Assembly (NCBI RefSeq): GCF_013116825.1
Contig: NZ_JABFNS010000040.1
Span: 1 to 61,541, forward strand
Reading direction: 5' to 3'
DNA: 61,541 nucleotides
Source: Myxococcus xanthus
GTDB lineage: Bacteria > Myxococcota > Myxococcia > Myxococcales > Myxococcaceae
The position numbers and the translations under genes are program-made. The number at the start of each line of letters is the position of its first letter. The first letter of the stretch is position 1. Below, one piece after another: positions 29,402 through 38,686 of the stretch. The notes under the pieces were generated by a model. It made no database searches. It was given only the letters and a program-made list of their open reading frames with translations, and was not told the DNA's origin.

Positions 29402-31990
29402 CTACTCCCTCGGCCCCGGCTCGATGTGCTGGATGCGCAGGCGTTCGGCGTCTCCTGGCTCGGGGACCTGGATGGCCTCGGGCGGGGGCTGCTCGAAGTT
29501 CTGCGGGACGGGCGCGGGCACTGGTTCTTCCGAACCATCCGGAGGCGGCATGCCTTCCCGCACCGCCGGTCCACCTTCATCCTCCGGGGCGGCGGGCGCC
29601 TGCCGCTGCGTGGAGGGCACGGCTCCCGGGCTGCTGGCCGGGGGAGGGGCCGGGGTGATGACGCGCTCGCCGGACAGGCCCGGGCCGCCGTTCTCCGCGC
29701 GCTGCTCCTCCTGCGTCACCTTCTGGCCCATGCGCGACAGCGGACCGGGCTTGCGGCTGAAGTCCACCGCCACGTCGTAGCCGGGCACCTGGCCGTAGAA
29801 CTGCTCCACGAACTGCTGCCGCTCCTTCATCTTGCGCTCGAAGATGACGCGGAAGTCCTCGGGCCCCCGGATGATGTAGGGCGTCAGGAAGAGGAGCAGG
29901 TTCGTCTTCGTCTTGCGGCGCGTGGTGTCGCGGAACAGGTGGCCCAGCAGCGGGATGTCACCCAGCAGCGGCACCTTGGACACGCTCTCCAGCGTGCGGT
30001 CCTGCATGATGCCGCCAATCACCAGCGTCTCCTGGTCCCGCGCGATGACCGTCGTCTTCGCGCTGCGGCGGGACGTGGTGGGGCCGAGCACCGGGTCGGT
30101 GGAGGCGATCTCCTCCGTCTGCTGGTTGATGACCAGGCGGATGTAGTCGCTCTCGTTGATCTGCGGCTTCACCGTCAGCTTCAACTCCACGTTCTGACGG
30201 GTGATGGGGGCGTAGAGCGAACCCAGGCCACCCAGGCCGCCCAGCAGGCCGCCGCCCAATCCTCCCGCGACGCCGCCGGCGCCGCCCCCGAGCGAGCCCA
30301 GCGAGGTCGGGTTGAAGCCGGACTGGAAGGGCACGTTCTGGCCCACCGTGATTTCCGCCTCCTCGTTGTCGCTGGTGAGGATGTGCGGCGTGGAGAGCAC
30401 GTTCACATCCGAGCTCTGCTGCATGGCGTGCAGCACCACGCCAAAGGCCGGGATGCCCAGCTTCTCCAGCGCGGGGATGACGGGGCCCTGGATGCCGGCG
30501 AGGAAGCCGCCGTAGGACGCCAGGCTGGTGAGCGACAGGGACGGCGGCAGGCCGTTGCCGGAGGTGTTGGTGCCGATGAGGCCGGGCACTTGATCGCCGT
30601 TCGACGTGCTCAAGCTGAAGCCACTGTGGAGGTTCATGCCGAGCCGCGCGTTGCGGTCCAGGTTGACCTCCATGATGACGGCCTCCACGAACACCTGGCG
30701 GCGCGGCTTGTCGAGCTGCTGGATGACCTGGACGATGTTCTTGTAGTCCGCCGAGCTGGCGACGATGACCAGCGAGTTGCTGCCCTTGTCGGCCGAAATC
30801 TTCACCTCGCCGCTGAACAGCTCCGCCGCCTGCGTCGTGGAGGGGCCGCCAGGGGCGCCGGGCGGACGGGCCGGCACCGGGGTGCGGCCGCGGGGCGCGT
30901 TTCCGGTGCCCTGGGCCAGCGACTGGAGCGTGCTGGCCAGCTCCTCCGCGTTGGCGTTCTCCAGGTAGTAGACGTTGATGCGTCCGCCGCCGCTGGTGGG
31001 GATGTCAATCTGCCCGACGATGTCCTGGATGCGCTCGAAGGCCGCGGGGCTGGCGACGATGATGAGCTTGTTGGTGCGCTCGTCTGGGATGATCTGCGAC
31101 AGCGTCACCGGACCGCCGGTGGCGCCCTCCTGGCCCTGGCCGGCCTGGGGCGTGGCCTGCGCCGAGGCGGGGGGCACACCGCGGCCGGCGGCGGGCTGGC
31201 CGGGGCGGGCGCCCTTGGCCTCGAAGAGGCGCTGCACCGTGTTGGCCACGTCCTGCGCGGAGGCGTACTGCACCTGGATGATGCGCATCTCGTCGCTGGC
31301 GGCGCGCGTGTCCAACTGGTGGATGATGCGCTCCAGACGGTGGATGTTGGAGCCCACGTCGTTGATGATGATGGTGTCGGGCGGATACGGAATCGTGTCG
31401 CCGTCCTTGGACACCAGCTGCTGGAGCACGCCGCGCAGCGGCTCCACTTCCACGTTCTGCACGCGGACCAGCTTGGTCACCATCTGCTCGTTGGTGGTGT
31501 ACGGCTCACCGTCCTCGACGATGGTCGGGATGGGGTTCTGCTTCGCCGAGCGCTTGTCGACGATCTTCATGAACCGGCCGTACTGGTAGACGGCGAGCCC
31601 GTTGGCGTCGAGCGAGGCGAGGAAGGCGGAGTAGAAGGCGTCCGCGTTGACCTCCACCCGGCCATTCTCCGGGCCGATGATGGAGATCTTCCCGCGCACG
31701 TTCTCCGGCAGGATGAAGGTGCGGCAGGTGGCGTCCGCGACCGTCTGGACCAGCTTCTCGATCTCCACCTTGTCGAAGTAGATGCCGTAACGGGCATTGC
31801 GGCGGGCCTCCTCGCACGTCGGCGTGCGGCGGGGACCCGCGTTGGCGTCGCCAGCGCTGGTAGCGCCAGGGCCTTGCGGGGAAATCGTCCGCTCTCCGGC
31901 GGAACCAGAGGGCGGTGAGCGGCGCTGGGCCTGCGCGGGAACGGCGAGCGCGAGGCACAGGCAGAGCATCCAGGACGGGAGCGTCTTCAT
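29402..31990 (-). CDS. gspD: Type II secretion outer-membrane secretin GspD
   Basis: The ATG at 31990 opens a signal peptide (MKTLPSWMLCLCLALAVPAQA), giving an 862-residue precursor. After a low-complexity stretch come the N0 to N3 domains (NARYGIYFDKVEIEKLVQTV; IINDVGSNIHRLERIIHQLD; repeated KLIIVASPAAFERIQDIVGQ and SLVIVASSADYKNIVQVIQQ units). The secretin core includes VPFQSGF and the Gly-rich gate region, then VPLLGDIPLLGHLFRD and LLLFLTPYIIR. A Pro/Glu-rich C-terminal tail of about 110 residues may bind a pilotin. It forms the outer-membrane channel. Confidence 0.95.
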   Translation of the reverse strand: MKTLPSWMLCLCLALAVPAQAQRRSPPSGSAGERTISPQGPGATSAGDANAGPRRTPTCEEARRNARYGIYFDKVEIEKLVQTVADATCRTFILPENVRGKISIIGPENGRVEVNADAFYSAFLASLDANGLAVYQYGRFMKIVDKRSAKQNPIPTIVEDGEPYTTNEQMVTKLVRVQNVEVEPLRGVLQQLVSKDGDTIPYPPDTIIINDVGSNIHRLERIIHQLDTRAASDEMRIIQVQYASAQDVANTVQRLFEAKGARPGQPAAGRGVPPASAQATPQAGQGQEGATGGPVTLSQIIPDERTNKLIIVASPAAFERIQDIVGQIDIPTSGGGRINVYYLENANAEELASTLQSLAQGTGNAPRGRTPVPARPPGAPGGPSTTQAAELFSGEVKISADKGSNSLVIVASSADYKNIVQVIQQLDKPRRQVFVEAVIMEVNLDRNARLGMNLHSGFSLSTSNGDQVPGLIGTNTSGNGLPPSLSLTSLASYGGFLAGIQGPVIPALEKLGIPAFGVVLHAMQQSSDVNVLSTPHILTSDNEEAEITVGQNVPFQSGFNPTSLGSLGGGAGGVAGGLGGGLLGGLGGLGSLYAPITRQNVELKLTVKPQINESDYIRLVINQQTEEIASTDPVLGPTTSRRSAKTTVIARDQETLVIGGIMQDRTLESVSKVPLLGDIPLLGHLFRDTTRRKTKTNLLLFLTPYIIRGPEDFRVIFERKMKERQQFVEQFYGQVPGYDVAVDFSRKPGPLSRMGQKVTQEEQRAENGGPGLSGERVITPAPPPASSPGAVPSTQRQAPAAPEDEGGPAVREGMPPPDGSEEPVPAPVPQNFEQPPPEAIQVPEPGDAERLRIQHIEPGPRE

Positions 31991-32015
31991 GGAGGAGCGG
32001 GCGCTGCGGAGATGA

Positions 32016-32930
32016 TTAACGGACGTTGTACGACTTGCGGATCGGCGCACCGTTGCGCTCGATCTCGATCTCGATGCGGGCTGCGTCTTTCATCTTCGAA
32101 TAGACCTCCAGCGCTTTTTCCGGGCTGTTGAGGTCGAATCCGTTGATGCGACGGATGACGTCGCCATTCTGGACGCCAATCTTGGAGTAGATGGAGTCCG
32201 GACGGATGGAGAAGAGCTTGAAGCCCACCGCCTGACCGTCCTTGAACGCGGGCACGATGCGCGCCTGCATGGCGACGTTGTTGAGGTTGTTGAGCGTCTT
32301 GTCGATTTCCGCGCGAGGGACTTCGTACTCGTTCTCGCTGGTGGCGCGGATGCCGCTGCCGTCGCTGGGCGGAGCGGTGTTGGCCTGGGCCACCGGGGGC
32401 GAGGGCGGCACGAAGGCGCCGTCACCCGGATTGCCGTCGATGTACTCGCGGCGGCCGCCGTTGATGATGATGACGCGCTCGCGCTCGATGTTCTCCACGG
32501 TGGCTCCCTGCAGGGAGTTGCCCACCATGTAGGTCTGCGAACGCTGCGTCGTCATGTCCTGGATGGAGGCGAAGGACCAGTCGGGGTTGCTCGCCACCAG
32601 CGTGCCGAGCAGCTTGACCCGCAGGCCGCTCTTCACGGGCGCGGCGTTGGGGTCCACCTCCGCCGAAGCGCCGCCGGGCTCCTGAACCTCGGGCTCGGGT
32701 TCGGGGAGCTTGATGCCCGTCAGCCGTGACAGACGGTCCAGGTCGAGCATCGCCATCGCCGTCTCGGTGCGGCGCGGCTGGGAAGGCGCGCGGGCGGACG
32801 ACCCCCCGGTGGGAACCGGGGAGATGGCGGACTCGACGAACAGGTTCACCGTGCTCGCCGCCAGCAACCCGACGAGCAGGATGAACACCAGGTTCACCGT
32901 CCAAAAGTATTTTCGAAAGAAGAGTTCCAT
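32016..32930 (-). CDS. gspC: Type II secretion inner-membrane protein GspC with PDZ domain
   Basis: The ATG at 32930 starts MELFFRKYFWTVNLVFILLV, a cytoplasmic tip plus one membrane helix, 304 residues in all. A Pro/Glu linker is followed by the homology region (GLRVKLLGTLVASNPDWSFA) that contacts the secretin N0 domain. A PDZ domain follows (GFKLFSIRPDSIYSKIGVQN, GDVIRRINGFDL). GspC links the inner-membrane platform to GspD and selects substrates. It is the first gene of the operon and lies directly downstream of a sigma-54 promoter. Confidence 0.93.
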   Translation of the reverse strand: MELFFRKYFWTVNLVFILLVGLLAASTVNLFVESAISPVPTGGSSARAPSQPRRTETAMAMLDLDRLSRLTGIKLPEPEPEVQEPGGASAEVDPNAAPVKSGLRVKLLGTLVASNPDWSFASIQDMTTQRSQTYMVGNSLQGATVENIERERVIIINGGRREYIDGNPGDGAFVPPSPPVAQANTAPPSDGSGIRATSENEYEVPRAEIDKTLNNLNNVAMQARIVPAFKDGQAVGFKLFSIRPDSIYSKIGVQNGDVIRRINGFDLNSPEKALEVYSKMKDAARIEIEIERNGAPIRKSYNVR

Positions 32931-32962
32931 CACGCTTCCGGGAGAAAGCCGGGCCCTCATTG

Positions 32963-32978
32963 AGCAAGCCAGGTGCCA
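32963..32978 (-). promoter_or_regulatory. Sigma-54 promoter of the type II secretion operon
   Basis: On the minus strand the sequence is TGGCACCTGGCTTGCT, matching the -24/-12 consensus TGGCAC-N5-TTGCW exactly, with GG and GC ten bases apart. The predicted start near 32952 leaves a 22-base leader with GGAAG before the gspC ATG. The neighbouring upstream gene encodes a sigma-54 activator. Confidence 0.8.
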
Positions 32979-33021
32979 TCGCGGGCCAGGCGGGCAAGAC
33001 AGGACCTACGGCCAACCACTT

Positions 33022-33038
33022 GGAATTATTCCGGAATA
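33022..33038. promoter_or_regulatory. Overlapping palindromes, candidate activator binding site
   Basis: GGAAT-T-ATTCC (33022-33032) overlaps the perfect palindrome TATTCCGGAATA (33027-33038), giving three alternating GGAAT half-sites. It lies about 70-86 bases upstream of the predicted sigma-54 start, where enhancer-binding proteins normally bind. Confidence 0.5.
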
Positions 33039-33073
33039 GCAGGCGCCCCTGACGCGTGACGGGCCTTCCGAAA

Positions 33074-33106
33074 CCCCGCCAGACAAATTGTCAAAAGCAG
33101 GCGGGG
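33074..33106 (-). terminator. Nested hairpin after the response-regulator gene
   Basis: CCCCGCC (33074-33080) pairs with GGCGGGG (33100-33106); the loop contains a second small hairpin GACAA/TTGTC. On the minus strand it begins 18 bases after the regulator stop and is followed by TTTCGG. It separates the regulator from the gspC promoter. Confidence 0.45.
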
Positions 33107-33123
33107 GGCCGTGTGACGCCCTG

Positions 33124-34530
<1,407 letters not shown>

Positions 34531-34562
34531 GTTGGGCGCAGCCTCCTGCAAATCGTGTTCCC

Positions 34563-35570
34563 TCAAGCGGATTCCTCGTCCGGCTCCAGCGGCCCGCCGC
34601 CCATCCGGCCAATGTCCTCGCGCCGCACCTTGTCGACGTTGAACTTCCGGGCGCTGGCCAGCATCCGGTCCACGGTGGCGTCGAAGTCCGGCTTCCCGCC
34701 GTCCTTGCGGAAGCGCAGGAAGTTGATGCGGGCGACGACGAAGTTCTTGAGGTACGGGCTCTGGAGGCCCCGCTCCTTGAGGGCGTCCACCACGGACACC
34801 ACGGCGTCGTCCAGCTCCAGCAGCCGCCGGGCTCGGGCCTCGCGCAGGGGCAGGGCGTCCTCCAGGGGCGTGTCGAGGAAGTCCTCCACCACCTTCACGA
34901 AGGGGTGGTAGGCGCCCGCGGAGAAGCGGGGGCGCTGCTCGTAGGCGGCGCCCAGGGTGATGAAGGCGGGCTCCTCGAAGAGGTGGGCGAAGGCCGTCTC
35001 CGGCCCCTTGCGCTCCGCGCCCACCAGCCCGCGGTACATGCGGATGACCTCCAGCGAGCGCTCCTTGAGGTTGTGGGCCTTCTCCGTGTTGAGGGCCAGG
35101 ATCTGGTAGGCCACGTCCTCTTCGGGCAGCACCAGGGCGACAATGGCCTTGGCGCCCAGAAGCCGGCTGGCGTTGAGGCGGTGGTTGCCGTTGGGCGTCC
35201 AGTACCGGCCGTCCTTGCGCACGGCGATGACGGGGTCCAGGAAGCGATCCAGCCGCTCCATGGCGCTGGCCAGCCGCTTCACGTGGGGCTCGGAGATGTC
35301 GCGCTGATAGGGCGTGGGCTCCACCTTGTCGATGGGCAGCACGGAGAACACCACCGGGTGCCCGCCCAGCGGGTCGCGGTACACGCCGAGTACCTCGCCG
35401 CCGTCCTCGCGCACCGCCTCCAGCAGCTCCGTGGGGTACTCCACCGAGTCGCTGGCCACCTCCGCGGGGGAGAGGCCCCGGGACTTCGGCGCCGCCTTCT
35501 TGCGGCGGGGCTTGCGCGGCGTGGCCGCCTTCTTCGCGGCGGGGGACTTGCGTGCGGACTTCGCTGCCAT
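34563..35570 (-). CDS. ParB/Srx-domain protein with basic N-terminal tail
   Basis: The ATG at 35570 gives 335 residues. The first about 35 are Lys/Ala/Pro-rich (AAKKAATPRKPRRKKAAPKS), like histone-tail DNA-binding segments. The ParB N-terminal fold follows: a VLPIDKVEPTPYQRD strand, then YWTPNGNHRLNASRLLGAKA with the GxxRxxA-type motif, and EEDVAYQILALNTEKAHN. The C-terminal half is helical and lacks an obvious ParB DNA-binding helix-turn-helix and dimer domain, so it is not the chromosomal ParB. Its stop lies 32 bases before the response-regulator ATG, so the two genes may be co-transcribed. Confidence 0.8.
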   Translation of the reverse strand: MAAKSARKSPAAKKAATPRKPRRKKAAPKSRGLSPAEVASDSVEYPTELLEAVREDGGEVLGVYRDPLGGHPVVFSVLPIDKVEPTPYQRDISEPHVKRLASAMERLDRFLDPVIAVRKDGRYWTPNGNHRLNASRLLGAKAIVALVLPEEDVAYQILALNTEKAHNLKERSLEVIRMYRGLVGAERKGPETAFAHLFEEPAFITLGAAYEQRPRFSAGAYHPFVKVVEDFLDTPLEDALPLREARARRLLELDDAVVSVVDALKERGLQSPYLKNFVVARINFLRFRKDGGKPDFDATVDRMLASARKFNVDKVRREDIGRMGGGPLEPDEESA

Positions 35571-35620
35571 GGGCTGCACCCTCCTCGTGCTGCTTGAAGC
35601 GTTCTACGAGGAGGCCCTGA

Positions 35621-35655
35621 CACGTCCCCCCACCGGCGCACGGTAGGGGGACGTG
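35621..35655 (-). terminator. Strong hairpin downstream of tldE
   Basis: CACGTCCCCC (35621-35630) pairs perfectly with GGGGGACGTG (35646-35655). Inside, ACCG/CGGT extends the stem after one mismatch, leaving a 5-base loop. It begins 10 bases after the tldE stop on the minus strand and lacks a T run. Confidence 0.55.
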
Positions 35656-35665
35656 GAAGGGTGGG

Positions 35666-37012
35666 CTACTCGCCTGAAACGGTGAGCTGCCGGAAGCGGA
35701 CAGTGGGCGCGCCCACCGCGCCGCTGCGGAACTGGAGGTCGCTGCCGACGCCGTCCAGGTCCTTGAGCATCTGCAGCAGGTTGCCCGCCACCGTCACCTC
35801 CTGCACGGGGTGCGTCAGCTCGCCCTTCTCAATCCACAGGCCGTTGGCGCCCGCGGACAGCTCGCCCGTCACCGGGTCGGTGCCGTGGCCGAGCAGGGCG
35901 GTGACATAGAAGCCGCTGTCCACCTCGCGCAGCAGCTCCTCCGGCGACTTCGTGCCCGCCTCCAGGTACAGGTTGCTGGTTCCAATGGAGGGCAGCCCGT
36001 TGTAGCTGCGGGACGCGTTGCCGGTGGTGCGCGCCTTCGCCTTGCGAGCGGTGAACGCGTCATAGAGGAAGGACTTGAGCACGCCCTGCTCGATGATGGG
36101 GGTGCGCCGCGTGGGCACGCCCTCGCCGTCGAAGGGCGCGGTGGCCAGTCCGCGCGGCATGAGGCCGTCATCCACCAGCGTGACGTGCGCGCCCGCCAGC
36201 CGCTTGCCCAGCAGCGGGGCCAGGAGGCTGGCCTTCTGGTACACGGCGTTGCCGTCCGCCGCGCCCGCCACGTCCGACACGAAGGACGCGGCCACCTGCG
36301 GGTCGAACAACACGGGCACCTGCTGCGTCTTCACCCGCTTCGCGCCCAACATCCGCACCGCGCGGCGCGAGGCCTCCCGGCCGATGGACTCCGGCCCGTC
36401 CAGGTCATCCAGGAAGCGGCGGTAGTCCATCCAGTAACCCGTCTGGAGCCCGGTGCCGTCGGAGGCCACCGGCGCCGCGTACAGGTACACGTAGGTGCCG
36501 GAGTACGCGCCCGTCACGCCCTCGGTGGAGGCCATGTACACCTCGGACACGTAGTCCCCGGCGCCCACGCCGTTGAAGGCGATGATGCGCGAGTCCTCCG
36601 CCCGGGCCGCCTTCTCCACCTCCAGCGCCGTCTTGATCTTCCAGTCTCCAGGGAGCTCGGCCACCTTCGTGTCGAAGAGCAGGCCGGTGTCCCCGAAGCG
36701 GCCCAGGTCCTTGCCGGAGGGCAGGCCGTTGAGCTTGCTGGGGGCGGAGAACTCGGCCAGCTTCAGGGCCTGGTCCACGATGTGGTCCACGGCGGAGGGC
36801 TCGAAGTCGGACGTATAGGCGAAGCCCAGGCGGTCCTTGAGCACCACGCGCACGCCCACGCCCTTGCTGGTGGACTGGGTGAGGTCTTCAATCTGTCCCT
36901 GGTGCACGCGCACGCTGCTCTGGCGGCCCACCTCCAGGAAGGCCTCCGCCTGGCGAGCACCCTTGCGCCTGGCGCGCTGGACGATTCTCTTCGCGAGCTG
37001 CTGGTAGTCCAT
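35666..37012 (-). CDS. pmbA: TldE/PmbA-type protease partner
   Basis: The 448-residue protein belongs to the TldD/PmbA family. It has a conserved N-terminal region (QAEAFLEVGRQSSVRVHQGQ; GVGVRVVLKDRLGFAYTSD) and a C-terminal domain with VPVLFDPQVAASFV and RGLATAPFDGEG. It lacks the HExxxH zinc motif, as expected for the TldE subunit. In E. coli TldD-TldE form a heterodimeric metalloprotease that degrades unfolded peptides and matures microcin B17. It lies 15 bases downstream of tldD, in the same operon. Confidence 0.93.
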   Translation of the reverse strand: MDYQQLAKRIVQRARRKGARQAEAFLEVGRQSSVRVHQGQIEDLTQSTSKGVGVRVVLKDRLGFAYTSDFEPSAVDHIVDQALKLAEFSAPSKLNGLPSGKDLGRFGDTGLLFDTKVAELPGDWKIKTALEVEKAARAEDSRIIAFNGVGAGDYVSEVYMASTEGVTGAYSGTYVYLYAAPVASDGTGLQTGYWMDYRRFLDDLDGPESIGREASRRAVRMLGAKRVKTQQVPVLFDPQVAASFVSDVAGAADGNAVYQKASLLAPLLGKRLAGAHVTLVDDGLMPRGLATAPFDGEGVPTRRTPIIEQGVLKSFLYDAFTARKAKARTTGNASRSYNGLPSIGTSNLYLEAGTKSPEELLREVDSGFYVTALLGHGTDPVTGELSAGANGLWIEKGELTHPVQEVTVAGNLLQMLKDLDGVGSDLQFRSGAVGAPTVRFRQLTVSGE

Positions 37013-37027
37013 GGTTGGTGCTCTCTC

Positions 37028-38509
37028 TCAGGCGACCTTGGTTCCGCCAACGGTGATGTTGTCGATGCGCACGGTGGGCAGCCCCACGCCCACGGGCATG
37101 GACTGGCCATTCTTCCCGCATACGCCCATGCCCGGGTCCGGCATGGGGTCGCAGCCCACGCGTGACACGTTCTTCAGCGCCTCCGGCCCCACGCCGATGA
37201 GCGTCGCGTTCTTCACGGGACGGCCCAGCTTGCCGTCCTCGATTTGATAGGCCTCGCTGACCTCGAAGACGAAGTTGCCGTTGGTGATGTCCACCTGCCC
37301 ACCGCCGAAGGTGGCGCAGTACAGGCCGCGCTTCACCTCCTTGAGGATGTCCTCGGGGGCGTGGTCGCCCGGGGCCAGGAAGGTGTTCGTCATGCGGGGC
37401 ATGGGCAGGTGCTTGAAGGACTCACGCCGCCCGCTGCCGGTGCTGCGCTGGCCCATGAGCTGCGCGTTCAGGCTGTCGTAGAGGTAGCCTTTAAGGACGC
37501 CGTTCTCGATGAGGACCTTGCGCTCGCCGGGGTTGCCCTCGTCGTCGATGTTGATGGAGCCGCGCCCGCTGGACACGGTGCCGTCGTCGATGATGGTGAC
37601 CAGGTCGGACGCCACCTTCTCCCCCAGCTTCCCGGCGAACAGCGACGTGCCCTTGCGGATGAAGTCCGCCTCCAGGCCGTGGCCCACCGCCTCGTGCAGG
37701 AGGATGCCGCTCCAGCCCGGCGCCAGCACCACCGTCTGCGGGCCGGCCACGCAGTCCACCGCGCCCAGCGTGGCCACCGCCTGTCGCGCCGCTTCCCGGG
37801 CCACGTCCTCCGGGGAGAAGGTGTCCCAGTGGCTGAAGGGCACGCGTCCGCCGCCGCCGTACATGCCGGTGCGCCGCTCGCCGCCCTTGCCCTGGGCCAC
37901 CACCATCACCGAAATCCGGCACAGGTCCTGGGTGTCCTCGGTGTAGCGCCCGTGGGTGTTGGCCACGGCGATGCGCCGGGTCTGGTCCACGTAGCCGCCG
38001 TTGACCTGCTTCACCCGCGCGTCGAAGGCGCGGGCGGCCTTGTCGGCGCGCATGAGCAGGCCCGTCTTCAGCGACACCTCCACGTCCATCAGCGGGGGGC
38101 TGACGTGATAGTGGCTGGGGACCGCGGCGCGGCGCACGGGGAAGCTGCGCTCGGCGCCGCCGCCCTGGGCAATCATGGCCGCCGTGGAGGCCGCGCGCAG
38201 CAGCGCGGCCTCATCCCAGTCGTCGGAGAAGGCGTAGCCCACCTTGCCGCCGGAGATGACGCGCACGCCCACGCCCTGGACCAGGCCCGTCTGCGCGCTC
38301 TTGATGCGGGATTCTTCCAGCCGCACCGCCGTGGTGAGCGTGCGCTCGACGTACACCTCCGCGAAGTCGCCCCCACGCTCCATGGCCACGGCGAGCAGGC
38401 GCTCGACCAGCGGCTGGGGCAGCAGGGCGACGGGCGTGGGCCGCCGGGCCACCGGTGGGGCCAGCTTCAAGGAGGGGGCGCGCTTCGAGGGCGCAGACGC
38501 TCGGGGCAT
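37028..38509 (-). CDS. tldD: Metalloprotease TldD
   Basis: The 493-residue protein has the TldD-family zinc motif HEAVGH at 272-277 (HExxxH) followed by GLEADFIRKG, and a late TldD signature with KNGQSMPVGVGLPTVRI. A 28-residue basic, Pro-rich N-terminal extension precedes the conserved start. With TldE it would form a cytoplasmic protease chamber. Myxobacteria make many modified peptides, so a maturation role is possible, but no peptide precursor is adjacent. Confidence 0.94.
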   Translation of the reverse strand: MPRASAPSKRAPSLKLAPPVARRPTPVALLPQPLVERLLAVAMERGGDFAEVYVERTLTTAVRLEESRIKSAQTGLVQGVGVRVISGGKVGYAFSDDWDEAALLRAASTAAMIAQGGGAERSFPVRRAAVPSHYHVSPPLMDVEVSLKTGLLMRADKAARAFDARVKQVNGGYVDQTRRIAVANTHGRYTEDTQDLCRISVMVVAQGKGGERRTGMYGGGGRVPFSHWDTFSPEDVAREAARQAVATLGAVDCVAGPQTVVLAPGWSGILLHEAVGHGLEADFIRKGTSLFAGKLGEKVASDLVTIIDDGTVSSGRGSINIDDEGNPGERKVLIENGVLKGYLYDSLNAQLMGQRSTGSGRRESFKHLPMPRMTNTFLAPGDHAPEDILKEVKRGLYCATFGGGQVDITNGNFVFEVSEAYQIEDGKLGRPVKNATLIGVGPEALKNVSRVGCDPMPDPGMGVCGKNGQSMPVGVGLPTVRIDNITVGGTKVA

Positions 38510-38541
38510 ATTTCAGGACTCCCGCAGTGAAGACGATGGGG

Positions 38542-38582
38542 TATGTGACAGCCTACATAGGAGGGGGCGCCGCCGGGAGCAA
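38542..38582 (-). promoter_or_regulatory. Possible tldD promoter with inverted repeat
   Basis: Minus-strand TTGCTC (38582-38577) and TATGTA (38559-38554) are 17 bases apart; each matches only half of the consensus. TATGT/ACATA arms (38542-38546, 38555-38559) overlap the -10 position and could be an operator. Support is weak. Confidence 0.25.
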
Positions 38583-38686
38583 CGCTCAAGGGCCCCTGTT
38601 CTTTCCCTGATCCGCGGCCTGTCCGCATTCCCACCATGGAGACGGCGCTCTAAGATGCTTGGCGCTCCGAGACTGGAACCCACCCC

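Noticed and set aside
34547..34562. Second sigma-54-like site, GGGAAC-N5-TTGCA, before the response regulator
   Set aside because: The -24 part is poor, and transcription would start so close to the ATG that the good AGGAGG ribosome-binding site would be lost. It also overlaps the end of the ParB-domain gene. Chance is more likely.
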